In this document: piece after piece, positions 34,493-44,104 of the stretch
How positions within the stretch are numbered: position 1 is the first letter of the stretch
How the letters are laid out: each line of letters begins with the position of its first letter
The notes under the pieces: model-generated
What the model was told of the DNA's origin: nothing
The model's database searches: none
Seen by the model: the letters and a program-made list of their open reading frames with translations, nothing else
Assembly: GCA_016720925.1 (NCBI GenBank)
Contig: JADKJR010000005.1
Location: 310,001-374,000, forward strand
Reading direction: 5' to 3'
From: Betaproteobacteria bacterium
GTDB taxonomy: Bacteria > Pseudomonadota > Gammaproteobacteria > Burkholderiales > Usitatibacteraceae
Length of the DNA: 64,000 nt
Position numbers and translations under genes: made by a program

Positions 34493-36888
34493 CTAAGACG
34501 GGCTTGCGCTTAATTGCTGCTGCAAGCGGCGGAGAGCGACTGGGGCGGGAAGCCTTGGACCTGGCGGACTTCGAGGACATGGATGCCCTCCTCGCCGCAG
34601 CCGAAGCGCTGACCCTGGCCGGCCATGGCCGAAACGTCAGCTATTCGCGCAAGGTTTTTATCCCCCTGACGCGACTCTGCCGCAACAACTGCGGCTATTG
34701 CACGTTTGCCGAGCAACCTGAGCACGGTGTGCAGGCCTACATGAGCCCGGACGAAGTGCTGAGCATCGCACGCGCAGGTGCTGCGGCAGGTTGCAAGGAA
34801 GCCCTGTTCACCTTGGGCGACAAGCCAGAGCAGCGCTATCCAGCAGCGCGGCAAGCGCTGCAGGAGATGGGCTATGCATCGACCCTAGATTATGTGGCGG
34901 CAATGGCGACGCTGGTGCAGAAGGAGACCGGCCTGCTGCCCCACCTCAATCCCGGCGTGATGTCCAGAGAGGACATGCAGCGCCTACGCCCGGTTTCTGT
35001 GTCGATGGGATTGATGCTGGAGTCTTCAGCCGCACGCTTGTGCAAGCGCGGCGGACCTCATCACGCATCCCCCGACAAGGTACCCAAGGCAAGGCTGGCG
35101 ATGCTGGCGGCTGCCGGCGCACTAGCCATTCCCTTCACCAGCGGCATCCTCATAGGTATCGGCGAGACACGGCGCGAGCGTATCGAGGCGCTACTTGCTC
35201 TGCGCGAATTGAATGACAAATTCGGCCACCTTCAGGAGATCATCATACAGAATTTCCGAGCTAAGCCCGACACCGCCATGGCATCAGCGGCCGAGCCGGA
35301 CTTACGCGAACACCTGTGGACCATCGCCGTGGCGCGGCTGATTTTCGGCCCTACGATGACCCTGCAGGCGCCGCCCAATCTACGTAGTGGCGAACTCGGC
35401 TACTTGTTGCGGGCGGGCATCAACGACTGGGGTGGGGTTTCGCCGCTGACGCCTGATCACGTCAATCCGGAAGCTCCTTGGCCGCATATTGAAGAGTTGA
35501 ACCGCGAAACTGCCGCCCACAGCCGCCACCTTGTCGAACGACTGGCCCTCGCTCCGGCGTATGCACGTAAGCCGCAACCCTGGGTCGATGCCGCCATGCT
35601 TACGCCCCTGCTGCGCGCCAGCGATGCTATGGGGCGGGCGCGCGCCGATGCCTGGCATCCGGGTACAGGCCTGACACCACCCGCCAACGCTAGCGACTGG
35701 CTGCAACCGCCCCAGCAGCGAAGCAGCCCCGAACTGCGCCGGCTGTTACAGCGGGCCAGCGGCGGCGAACGGCTTGCGGAACCCGAAATCGTCAAGCTCT
35801 TCTGCGCCGAAGGCAACGATCTGCGGGCCCTACTTGCCGGCGCAAACGAACTGCGTGCCGACAGTGTCGGCGCTGCGATGTCCTACGTCGTCAACTGCAA
35901 CATCAATTACACCAACATCTGCCTGCACAAATGCGGCTTTTGTGCCTTTGCAAAGGGGCGCAGTGCGGAAGCTTTGCGCGGCCCGGCCTATCTTATGGAG
36001 CCGGAGGACGTGGCGGCGCGCGCCGTCGAAGCCTGGCAACGGGGCGCCCGAGAAGTCTGCCTGCAAGGGGGCATACACCCCAACTATACCGGCCAGACCT
36101 ATTTAGATATTCTCACTGCCGTAAAGACGGCGGTACCAGATATGCACGTGCACGCCTTCTCGCCACTCGAGGTTTGGACTGGCGCCAAGACGTTGGGCTT
36201 GCCGCTCGCCGACTTTCTGGCCGACTTGAAGGATGCCGGATTGGGTAGCCTGCCGGGGACCGCAGCTGAGACCCTCGATGACGAAGTACGCGCTATCATC
36301 TGTGCCGACAAGCTGACCACGCGGCAGTGGCTGGAGGTGATGGCAACGGCCCATGCCGTCGGCCTGAAGAGCACCGCCACGATCATGTTCGGCCACGTCG
36401 ACCATCCCGAACACTGGGCCCGCCACCTTTTGCATATTCGTGACTTGCAAGAGGAAAGCGGCGGCTTCACCGAATTCGTGCCCCTGCCCTTCGTGCACAT
36501 GGAATCTCCGCTATGGCGCAAAGGCCTGGCGCGTTCCGGTCCGACCCTGCGCGAGGTGCTCGCCATGCATGCTGTGGCTCGTTTGGTGCTGCATCCGCTC
36601 ATACGCAATATTCAGACTTCCTGGCCCAAGCTGAGCCCAGCCGGCGCCTTGCTCTGCCTGCAGGCTGGCGCCAACGACATCGGCGGCACATTGATGTACG
36701 AATCGATCACACGCGCCGCTGGCGGCCTCAACGGTCAAGAAGTCACGCCGGCGCGTTTCGCCGAAATGGCGGCAAGCATAGGCCGACCTGTGTGGCAACG
36801 CACCACGCTCTACCAGCGCGTCGCACCACGGCGCACAGGCAACATTCATCAATCACTCCGGGGAGAACTATCGTGCGCTTCACTTTGA
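34489..36888 (+). CDS. fbiC: FO synthase, fused CofG-CofH (FbiC type)
   Basis: Makes FO, the F420 chromophore, from tyrosine and 5-amino-6-ribitylaminouracil with two radical SAM sites. 799 residues from the ATG at 34489, which has GGAGGAG upstream. The CofG half has KVFIPLTRLCRNNCGYCTFA (Cys64, 68, 71); the CofH half has NYTNICLHKCGFCAFAKGR (near residues 475-493). Fusion of both halves is the rule in actinobacteria and also occurs in F420-making proteobacteria. The frame is open further upstream into cofC, which I treat as an indel effect. The end overlaps the LLM gene start by 16 bp. Confidence 0.93.
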   Translation: MTKTGLRLIAAASGGERLGREALDLADFEDMDALLAAAEALTLAGHGRNVSYSRKVFIPLTRLCRNNCGYCTFAEQPEHGVQAYMSPDEVLSIARAGAAAGCKEALFTLGDKPEQRYPAARQALQEMGYASTLDYVAAMATLVQKETGLLPHLNPGVMSREDMQRLRPVSVSMGLMLESSAARLCKRGGPHHASPDKVPKARLAMLAAAGALAIPFTSGILIGIGETRRERIEALLALRELNDKFGHLQEIIIQNFRAKPDTAMASAAEPDLREHLWTIAVARLIFGPTMTLQAPPNLRSGELGYLLRAGINDWGGVSPLTPDHVNPEAPWPHIEELNRETAAHSRHLVERLALAPAYARKPQPWVDAAMLTPLLRASDAMGRARADAWHPGTGLTPPANASDWLQPPQQRSSPELRRLLQRASGGERLAEPEIVKLFCAEGNDLRALLAGANELRADSVGAAMSYVVNCNINYTNICLHKCGFCAFAKGRSAEALRGPAYLMEPEDVAARAVEAWQRGAREVCLQGGIHPNYTGQTYLDILTAVKTAVPDMHVHAFSPLEVWTGAKTLGLPLADFLADLKDAGLGSLPGTAAETLDDEVRAIICADKLTTRQWLEVMATAHAVGLKSTATIMFGHVDHPEHWARHLLHIRDLQEESGGFTEFVPLPFVHMESPLWRKGLARSGPTLREVLAMHAVARLVLHPLIRNIQTSWPKLSPAGALLCLQAGANDIGGTLMYESITRAAGGLNGQEVTPARFAEMAASIGRPVWQRTTLYQRVAPRRTGNIHQSLRGELSCASL

Positions 36889-37745
36889 TGCTGGGACTCG
36901 GCGGTTACCAGGACTACCTCGCGATCGCCAAGGCGGCCGAGGAATGCGGCTGGGACGCCATCTCACTGCCAGACAGCATTTTCTTTCCGAAAATCTCCGA
37001 ATCCGAATACCCCTACGCCGACACCAGCGCTGTCCGCCAATACCTCTCGGTGGCGCCGGTGATCGAACCTTTCGTTGCTCTCTCGGCTATCGCCGCCGTG
37101 ACCAGTAGGCTGCGGCTGGTCCCCGGCGTGCTCAAGGTGCCAGTGCGGCAACCGCTGATCCTGGCCAAGGCCATCACTTCGCTGGCGGTGATCAGCAACA
37201 ACCGCCTCGTGCTTGGGGCCGGCTTGAGTCCGTGGAAGGAGGATTTCGCTTATAACGGCGTGGACTACGACAAGCGCGGAAAGCTCTTCGATGAATGCAT
37301 CGCCATTGTCCGTGGCGCCATGCGCGGCGACTACTTCGAGTATCACAGCGACAACTACGATTTCGGGCCGATGAAGATGTGTCCCGTGCCGGATCGGCCA
37401 GTTCCCTTCATCATTGGAGGGCACGCCCGTCCTGCGCTGGCGCGCGCCGCACGCCTGGGCGACGGCTGGATGTCGGCCAACACTGATTTCGCCGATCTGA
37501 AGAAATTGATCGACGAACTCAATGCCCTTCGCGCCGAGCACGGCACCCAGCACCGCGCGGACTTCCAGATCTTTGGCAACGACATGAACGCGCGCAACGT
37601 CGATGATTACCACCGCGTCGCAGATCTCGGCGTCACCGACCTGTGTGCCGCGCCTTGGAACGTCTACGATTCGGCCTGCAAGTTGCAAGAAAAACTTGAC
37701 GGTCTGCGTCGTTTCGCTGACACAGTGATCGCCAAGCTGGCATGA
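36873..37745 (+). CDS. LLM-class F420-dependent oxidoreductase in the cof operon
   Basis: 290-residue luciferase-like enzyme starting at GTG 36873 behind GGGGAGAA and inside the cofGH end, so translation is coupled. Motifs are RFTLMLGLGGYQDYLAIAKA, RLVPGVLKVPVRQPLILAKA, NRLVLGAGLSPWKEDFAYNG and VPFIIGGHARPALARAARLG followed by DGW, the phosphate-binding end of the family. Being encoded inside the F420 synthesis operon makes F420 its very likely cofactor. It is followed 22 bp later by a SnoaL-like gene. Confidence 0.92.
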   Translation: MRFTLMLGLGGYQDYLAIAKAAEECGWDAISLPDSIFFPKISESEYPYADTSAVRQYLSVAPVIEPFVALSAIAAVTSRLRLVPGVLKVPVRQPLILAKAITSLAVISNNRLVLGAGLSPWKEDFAYNGVDYDKRGKLFDECIAIVRGAMRGDYFEYHSDNYDFGPMKMCPVPDRPVPFIIGGHARPALARAARLGDGWMSANTDFADLKKLIDELNALRAEHGTQHRADFQIFGNDMNARNVDDYHRVADLGVTDLCAAPWNVYDSACKLQEKLDGLRRFADTVIAKLA

Positions 37746-37767
37746 ATTCGATGACTGGAGAAATCAC

Positions 37768-38298
37768 ATGAGCTTTTCAGAAGACGAATTCCAGCAACTG
37801 CGGCGCGATGTGCGCATACTGAAGGACATTGAGGCCGTCAAGCGCGTCAAGCACGCCTACTTTCGCTGCATCGACACTGCGAACATCGAGGAACTCAACA
37901 CCCTCTTCCATAAGGATGTGATGGTGTATTTCATCGGCGGGACCTACGTGTGGGAGTTGCACGGTCGCGAGGAGTACGTCGAAGCGATCGCCGCCAGCTT
38001 CAACAGCAACGTCATCGCTCAGCACAACGGCCACCATCCTGAGATCGACATTCTCAGCGAGACGGAAGCGACCGGCATCTGGTACCTGCACGATAATTTC
38101 TACCGCTTCGCCGACATGCACTACGTATGTGGCACAGCGCTCTATCGCGATCGTTACGTCAAGGAAGAAGGCCGCTGGCAAATCATCGAGAGCCGCTACG
38201 AGCGTATCTACGAGATCGACGAACTGATGACCGAGCGTCCGCCGGTGACCGCGCAATATATTGCGAAAACCGGCCGGAAAACGACCGACGCGGCCTGA
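37768..38298 (+). CDS. SnoaL-like/NTF2-fold protein
   Basis: 176-residue NTF2-fold protein of the SnoaL/LinA/BaiE group. The helix AVKRVKHAYFRCIDTANIEELN and the strand GIWYLHDNFYRFADMHYVCG are typical, and the Tyr, Asp and His positions of dehydratases or isomerases seem present (Tyr32, Asp37, His82 region). Members catalyse dehydration, isomerisation or aldol cyclisation of ring compounds, including bile acid 7alpha-dehydratase. The ATG follows CTGGAGAAATCAC. It probably acts with the preceding LLM enzyme. Confidence 0.85.
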   Translation: MSFSEDEFQQLRRDVRILKDIEAVKRVKHAYFRCIDTANIEELNTLFHKDVMVYFIGGTYVWELHGREEYVEAIAASFNSNVIAQHNGHHPEIDILSETEATGIWYLHDNFYRFADMHYVCGTALYRDRYVKEEGRWQIIESRYERIYEIDELMTERPPVTAQYIAKTGRKTTDAA

Positions 38299-38762
38299 TG
38301 ACGCAGGCGACAACTCCGGCGGAAGAAAAGATATGGGAGACACAATCCTGCCGCCCTCTTCACCACCGTTGAGCAAATCAGTACTGCACGATCACATCCA
38401 GGCTGACTAAGTGCGGTTCACCTCGGTACGCCGAACGGCCGAGGCCCACATCCGATATGCTAGGTTAATGCATATCTTGCCGGACAAATTCTTGCCCACA
38501 AGGCCACTGTCAGGTTCCCGTCCTTGGCACCAGACCGACCTTGAGTCGCGACAGCGCCAAACGAGCATTCCATAGCCCGATTGCAAGTTTGTGGATTGCA
38601 GCTCGGCATTGGACACGGTCAGGTTAACCGGCGTCGAGGCCCAATTGCGGCGGCGGCAACTGAGGTTGCCATCGAGCCAACGCGGCCTAAAACGCGAGGG
38701 GCAATGGTTGCCCATCGCCCCTCTGACAGCCGCCGACGGGATCGCCGCCGCCTAACTGAAAC
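38299..38762. other. Gap after the cof operon
   Basis: A 24-codon frame (38298-38372, MTQATTPAEEKIWETQSC and on) starts on the SnoaL stop as TGATG and ends quickly, possibly the truncated start of another operon gene. From about 38373 to the TonB receptor end at 38763 I see no gene, RNA or clear terminator. The strands converge here. Confidence 0.4.
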
Positions 38763-41093
38763 TTACCACTTGTAGTTTAACGTCATGCCATAGCTGCGCG
38801 GCTCCTGCCAGTTGGCGGTGCGAAGCATGCCAAAGTCGATGCCCTGCATCTGTTTCTTCTCGTCGCTAACGTTCTTGACCCAGATGGCCAGATCTGCGCT
38901 GCCTGGTCCACCAACCGGAATGCCGGCCAACAGCAACTTGAAGTTGACGTTGGTAAGCGCAGGTATGCTATCAAGCGCTGCGCTATAGCTACCACCGGCA
39001 TTAGAGGCTCGCAGATCCTTATTGACCGAGTAAAGGTAGGTCGACGAGACATAAGTGTAATCAACAATCGCGCGCAGCGTGCCCCAAGCCGTCTTGGTCA
39101 ATCGACCGTCGACTGTCAGGCTGGCCGTGTTCTTAGGCGCGTAGGGCGCGAGCTTGTTGCTTGCCGTGTCGATCAGCGGTCGGCCGGCAATGTTTAGCGC
39201 ATTGTCGATATACGAACCGTACTTGGTATCGAGGTAACCGTAACTGCCCTGGACCTTCCAGCCTTCGACCGGGATCAGCGCACCTTCCAGTTCCAAGCCC
39301 TTGTAGGTTGACTTACCGGCGTTGGACAGAAAGGATTCGGTCGATGCAGGTACCAACTGGGTCAATTGCTGATCGGAGATCTTGTTCTGGAAGATCGCTG
39401 CGTTCAACTGGGCACGGTTATTGAAGAATGAGTTCTTGACCCCCAGTTCCACCGACACCGAAGTCTGCGGCTTATAGGGCGTCAGCACCGCTTTGCTGGT
39501 CAGTTCAGAACTGAAGCCGCCACTCTTGAAACCTTTGGCCACGCGCGCGTAAAGGTTGGTCGTGTCGCTATACTTGAATGCCAATGCCGCCATGGGCGTT
39601 GTGCCGCTGAAAGTCGCGTTGTAATCGACCGGCCCAAAGATGTTGGACTTGAACGGGCCGTCATAACCGGTGGTGTTAAAGCGGTGTGTCCAACCGCCCT
39701 TTTCTTCTCTGGTCTGGCGCACGCCGGCGGTAGCTGTCCAAGCCTCGGCCAGCGCATAGTCGAGTTGTCCGTACCAAGCCTTGGTATTGGTTCTCGAGGA
39801 GTAGTCGGAGCGAATCGGACCTCCCAAGAATAAATCAAAATTCTGTGCACCCACCGTAGTACCATCATCCTTGAAGTTGTACAGGCCGAGCACGTATTTC
39901 AGGCGATCAATGTTGCCGATCCACTGCAGTTCATGCGAATCTTGCTTGTAGTCGGTGAGCCGATCATAGTAAACGTTCAAGCCCGCGAGAAAGCCAGGGA
40001 ATACGGTGGCAAAATTTACTGGCGTGCCGTCAATATCTTGGCGGTCGTTGTACCTCATCTTGCGCGTTGAGAAGATGTACTTGAGCTCATTCCTGTCGTT
40101 GAGTTTGTAATCCGCAACCAAGGCGTGTCCCTCGGTGCGCGATCTTTCGAAGATGCCGGCCGAACCGTTGGTGCTAACCGTGTCGGGCCGCGTCTGCGTA
40201 ACGTAAGGCAGCATGGCATTGTGTTGTGCATTGCCCAAGGCCGTAACCACGAACGTACCGCCAAACGCGGATGCAAAAGGAAGCCAGAATGTCTTAAGCC
40301 CTCCAGACCACCCCTCTAGCGAATAGAGGCTGGTCGGCGCCGGAGTATTGTTGATCTCGGAGTGGTCGTAGGTGTAGTCGACCTTGAAATCCTTGCTGAA
40401 GTCCAGCGTTGCAGCGAGACGATATGCTTCCTTGTCCTTGGCACCCAAATCGGGACCCGTAAGGTTTTTGGCCCAGCCGTTTCGGTCTTCTTTGCGATAG
40501 CCAACACTGATGCTTGCGATGCCCATCTTTGGCAGGTCAAGGAGACCCGCTCGACAGTGTGTCTGCGGTTACCGATCTCCGCCGACCGAGCCACTCCAGT
40601 CGCCGGTTGGGCGACGGCTGACGAGGTTGACCGCGCCGCCTTCGGTGTTGCGCCCGAACAGAGTGCCCTGCGGGCCGCGCAGGACTTCAACTCGTTCGAT
40701 ATCAACAACGTCGAAGACACTGCCCTGCGACTTGCCAATGTACACGCCATCGAGGTACATACCGACTGCCGGATCAACCCAGATGGCCGGCTGGCCGGTA
40801 CCGGAGCCACGCAAAATTACAGTGGAGATAAGGTCCGAGCCCGGATTGGAACGGAATGCCATGTTCGGCGCCACAGCGTTGAGGTTGGCGATGCCCTCGA
40901 TGCCCCGCGCTTCCAATTGCGCTCCGCTGATGGCGGTAATAGAAATCGGCACATCCTGCAACTTCTCTTGTCGCTTCTGGGCCGTAACGACGATCGCTTC
41001 GAGTTGCTCCTGCGCCATGGTGCCACCGGCGTAGATCGAAGCGATCAGCATCGGCAGTGCCCGGACAACCCATTTTGATTTATTAGTTGCCAT
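38763..41093 (-). CDS. TonB-dependent outer-membrane receptor (compensating frameshifts)
   Basis: About 776 residues with a signal peptide (KSKWVVRALPMLIASIYAGG, cleavage after MAQ-like), a plug starting EAIVVTAQKRQEKLQDVPIS and VEVLRGPQGTLFGRNTEGGA, and a 22-strand-type barrel ending YGMTLNYKW. The start at 41093 follows GAGGAGAAA. A stop appears at 40569-40571 after SVGGDR, but the adjoining frame reads EIGNRRHTVERVSL for about 15 codons before the original frame resumes at DLPKMGIASISVGYRK; one extra G and one lost G explain this. Sphingomonad- and steroid-degrader-type receptors of this kind import hydrophobic substrates. A palindrome lies 147 bp upstream. Confidence 0.85.
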
Positions 41094-41513
41094 CCTGTTT
41101 CTCCTCTTCAAGTGAAATGAAGTACGTTGCGCCACCTTGGCAACAACGCGTGTACGTCGGCTCGCCGCAGATACTCAAGCCCCCGCGGGCCATACGCGGC
41201 ACAACTGTGGCGAGTGTATCGAAGCATGCAAACGCAACATCGTCCATATGGATGAGATACAGCTTTGCATCATCCACAGCTTGAGCAATGCGCCAAGTTC
41301 GGGATTTGGTCGCCCACCTCCATCCATTGGCAAGGAATGGCGATATCCCCGACGTTCAGTAACGACAGCAGGGGCGCCACCAAACTGGGAATTGCCAAAT
41401 ATTCTTCCGTGCTCGGCATACTCACAACCTGATTGAGCAGAAGCAATCTAGCGATATCTTTAGCCGACGCCTTCTCATGCCCTTTCGCTACAGCCATTTC
41501 ATGTGATGGCAAT
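41094..41513. promoter_or_regulatory. Promoter region of the TonB receptor gene
   Basis: 420 bp between the SDR gene end and the receptor start, both on the minus strand. It holds the palindrome at 41240-41255. Short open frames on both strands look spurious. The length suggests a regulated, independent promoter for the receptor. Confidence 0.45.
41240..41255. promoter_or_regulatory. Regulon palindrome, site 5 (one mismatch)
   Basis: TCGTCCATATGGATGA, arms TCGTCC/GGATGA with one mismatch and a symmetric ATAT centre, 147 bp upstream of the TonB-dependent receptor start. Confidence 0.6.
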
Positions 41514-42287
41514 TTACAATGACATCAGCAGCTGGCCGCCGTCCACGCGCAACTCCGTGCCATTGATGGCGCGCGCCTGCGCCGAGGCCAGAAACAGGAT
41601 GGCATCGGCGACATCCTGCGGCCGGCATTGACGCTGCATCGGATCGCGATCCATGCACAGCAATTCGGCGTCGACCCCCGGCGGAAGCTGCGAGAGTGTC
41701 ATCGCCGTCAGCACGCCGTCGGGATGCACGCTATTGCAGCGGATGCCGTAACGCTTCTGGCGGCAATGGATCGCCACCGCACGCGACAGGCCGAGCATGG
41801 CATGCTTGGATGCTACATAGCCGACATAGTCGGAGCGGGCACTGAGGCCGGTGATGGAGGAAACATTGACGATGGCGCCGCCGCCCTTGCCTTTCATGAC
41901 GCGCACGGCCGCCTGACAACCGAGAAAGGCGCTGTCGGTATTCACTCGCAGCAACTTGTGCCACTGTTCCAGCGTGGCGTCCTCGATGCTGCCCTTGATC
42001 AAAATGCCAGCATTATTCACCAACACATCGAGCCGCTCGTAACGCGCCAGCACTGCCGCAATTACACTGTCCCACTCGGCAGGAGAAGTCACCTCGTGTG
42101 GCAGGTACAATGCGCGACCGTCGCCCTGCGCGGCGTTGATCTCCTGAGCCACGGCCGCACCAGCTTCAACATCGAGGTCGGTCACCACCACCTGGGCTCC
42201 TTCATGTGCAAAAGAAAGCGCCGTGGCGCGGCCTATGCCTCCGCCACCGCCGGTGATCATGCATACTTTGTCGTGAAACCGATCCAT
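41514..42287 (-). CDS. Short-chain dehydrogenase/reductase
   Basis: 257-residue classical SDR: CMITGGGGGIGRATALSFAH, LDVLVNNAGILIKGS, Ser in IVNVSSITGLSAR and Tyr-x3-Lys in VGYVASKHAMLG. The aspartate after the second strand (VVVTDLDVEAG) predicts NAD(H) preference. The family includes hydroxysteroid and cyclohexanol dehydrogenases. It is the last gene of a minus-strand set with an OYE, DUF3016 and carboxylase genes. Confidence 0.92.
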   Translation of the reverse strand: MDRFHDKVCMITGGGGGIGRATALSFAHEGAQVVVTDLDVEAGAAVAQEINAAQGDGRALYLPHEVTSPAEWDSVIAAVLARYERLDVLVNNAGILIKGSIEDATLEQWHKLLRVNTDSAFLGCQAAVRVMKGKGGGAIVNVSSITGLSARSDYVGYVASKHAMLGLSRAVAIHCRQKRYGIRCNSVHPDGVLTAMTLSQLPPGVDAELLCMDRDPMQRQCRPQDVADAILFLASAQARAINGTELRVDGGQLLMSL

Positions 42288-42324
42288 GCTGTTTCTCCCT
42301 TGTGAATTCTCTAGTGAGCGCCCG

Positions 42325-43555
42325 TCAAGCGCCCGCTGCGCGAATCTGATTCAGCGCAAGGTCGTTTGGCGGGTTTTCCACGCACCAAATGCCGGCCGGG
42401 TCGTAGATGTACGCTACGCCGCGATTGCAGGAAGTGCAGCCGGACTGGCGCAGCACGCCGTCGCGGAACTTGTTGACCAGGCCGGGATCGTGGATAAGTG
42501 CGCGCCAGCACCACGCACTCGAAGCCGTCGCGCATCGCCGTGGTCACGCCCTCCATGGACTTGACACCGCCCAGATAGGCCAATGGCATGGTGACGCCGG
42601 CCCGTACCTGGCGCGAATACTCGAGCAGATACATCTCGCGGAATTCGACCTTGGGTGCATTCATCTGCGACAGCTTCAACATGAGGTTGGTGACCCAGCT
42701 GCCTTTCAGCACCTTTTGCATCTCCTCCATATTGTGGTTGCTGCCGAAGGTGAGCCAGCCTGACTCGATGTTGCGCCCCGCGCTGAGAACGAGCATGTCT
42801 GCGCCCGCCGCCTGCAATGCCTGCGCGGTGACCACACCATCGGCGGCCGTGGCGCCGCCAGGCACGCCATCAGCGACGTTAATCTTGGCCAGCACGGCCA
42901 AGTCGTCGCCCACCGCCTGCTTGACACGGGACAGCACTTGGGCGGGAAAACGCACGCGATTCTGGGCACTGCCGCCGTACTGGTCACGACGCTTGTTGGA
43001 GAGCGGCGAAATGAACTGGTTGAGCAGATAGCCGTGGCCCATGTGCAGTTCGACGGCGTCGAAGCCCGCTTCTCGGCAGAGACGAGCCGCCGTCACGAAC
43101 TGACCGGCCACCAGTTCCATGTCCGCCTCGGTCATCGCCCGCTGCCAGATATTACCGCGCAACAATCCGGCCTTGTTGATGCCGGAAGAAGCACTCATCG
43201 TCGCGCCGGCCACCTTGCAGGAGGTGACGAAGGAGCCGGCATGGGTGATCTGGAAGGAAATCCTGCCCCCCTCTGTGTGCACCGCCTCGGTGACCGCCTT
43301 GAGGTCGGGCAGCACTTCCGGGTTCAGCCATATCTGGTTGGGCAGGGTGCGCCCAACCTTTGAAACAGCGCCATAGGCGATGGTGGTGAGGGCCACGCCG
43401 CCGCGCGCCATATCGCGATGGTGCTGCAACAGGGCCCGTGAGGGTGCCCCGTCGATACACATGCCCTCGTTGGCACCGGCGCGAATGAACCTGTTGCGCA
43501 GACTGATCGGACCAAGCTGAAACGGACTGAATGGATCCTGGTGCATCGTGTTCAT
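42325..43555 (-). CDS. OYE-family NADH:flavin oxidoreductase (3' frameshift)
   Basis: Single-domain FMN TIM barrel, about 409 residues after repair. It starts DPFSPFQLGPISLRNRFIRA, has GRISFQITHAGSFVTSCKVA and the active-site block VELHMGHGYLLNQFISPLSN (His-x-Gly-His). Near 42500 an extra base breaks the frame after ECVVLAR; the other frame gives LVNKFRDGVLRQSGCTSCNR and AYIYDPAGIWCVENPP with a stop at 42325-42327. The C-terminal CTSCNRG cysteines resemble a partial iron-sulfur motif without the FAD domain. The start at 43555 overlaps the DUF3016 stop (ATGA). Confidence 0.83.
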
Positions 43556-44076
43556 GGGTATCGTTCCGATATGATGGGACCAAGGGGCCAATTCTTCTCG
43601 TGCGGCGTGCCGACACGCATCTTGAACCAATGCTTCAGCAAGGCTTTCTCCTGATACAGCGGCGTGCTGGCACTGTAGACCACGCTGTGATCAAGATACA
43701 TCGGATCGGTGAGGGTGTCCTCGCCCCGACTCATGACTTGCTTGCCCAAGCGCGGCGTACACCTCAGTCTTAGCAAGGGCGCATCTACCTTGCCGTTCAG
43801 CACGCGTACCCAGTCGGTACGTCTGCCGACCATTTTCATGTTGCCGGCCAGGTCCACCTCGACCACATCGATCGACTGGCGAAAATCGGGCCGCAGATAG
43901 CGCGTACCGAGTTTGACCAGATGGCCCTGGATTTCCTTCATGGCCCGGCGCGCATCGATTCCTTCACCGATATCGGCGTACTGGTCAGCAGGCAGGAAAC
44001 TGGCCTCGACACTTGCGACTGCGGGAAGTCCCATCAAGGCCAGGGACAAAACAAGACAGCGCAAAAGGGTCCTCAT
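43552..44076 (-). CDS. Secreted DUF3016-like protein
   Basis: 174 residues from the ATG at 44076, behind AGAGGAGAAAG. A signal peptide is clear (LLRCLVLSLALMGLPAVASV). The mature part follows DUF3016: FLPADQYADIGEGIDARRAM, a hydrophobic helix, VVEVDLAGNMKMVGRRTDW, VRVLNGKVDAPLLRLRCTP and the ending YQEKALLKHWFKMRVG. The function is unknown and the protein is probably periplasmic or a surface lipoprotein-like factor. Its place between a carboxylase and an oxidoreductase suggests a role in substrate handling, but this is inference. Confidence 0.7.
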   Translation of the reverse strand: MRTLLRCLVLSLALMGLPAVASVEASFLPADQYADIGEGIDARRAMKEIQGHLVKLGTRYLRPDFRQSIDVVEVDLAGNMKMVGRRTDWVRVLNGKVDAPLLRLRCTPRLGKQVMSRGEDTLTDPMYLDHSVVYSASTPLYQEKALLKHWFKMRVGTPHEKNWPLGPIISERYP

Positions 44077-44104
44077 GACTTTCTCCTCTGGTTGTGAACG
44101 GTCA

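Noticed and set aside
34078..36888. A true CofC-CofG-CofH triple fusion protein
   Set aside because: The cofC part is broken by other indels, and the ATGA junction with a ribosome-binding site fits separate genes better; kept as a finding to check, not as the annotation.
41083..41277. 64-codon minus-strand frame just before the TonB receptor
   Set aside because: Covers the promoter palindrome and has no signal or family features; likely random.
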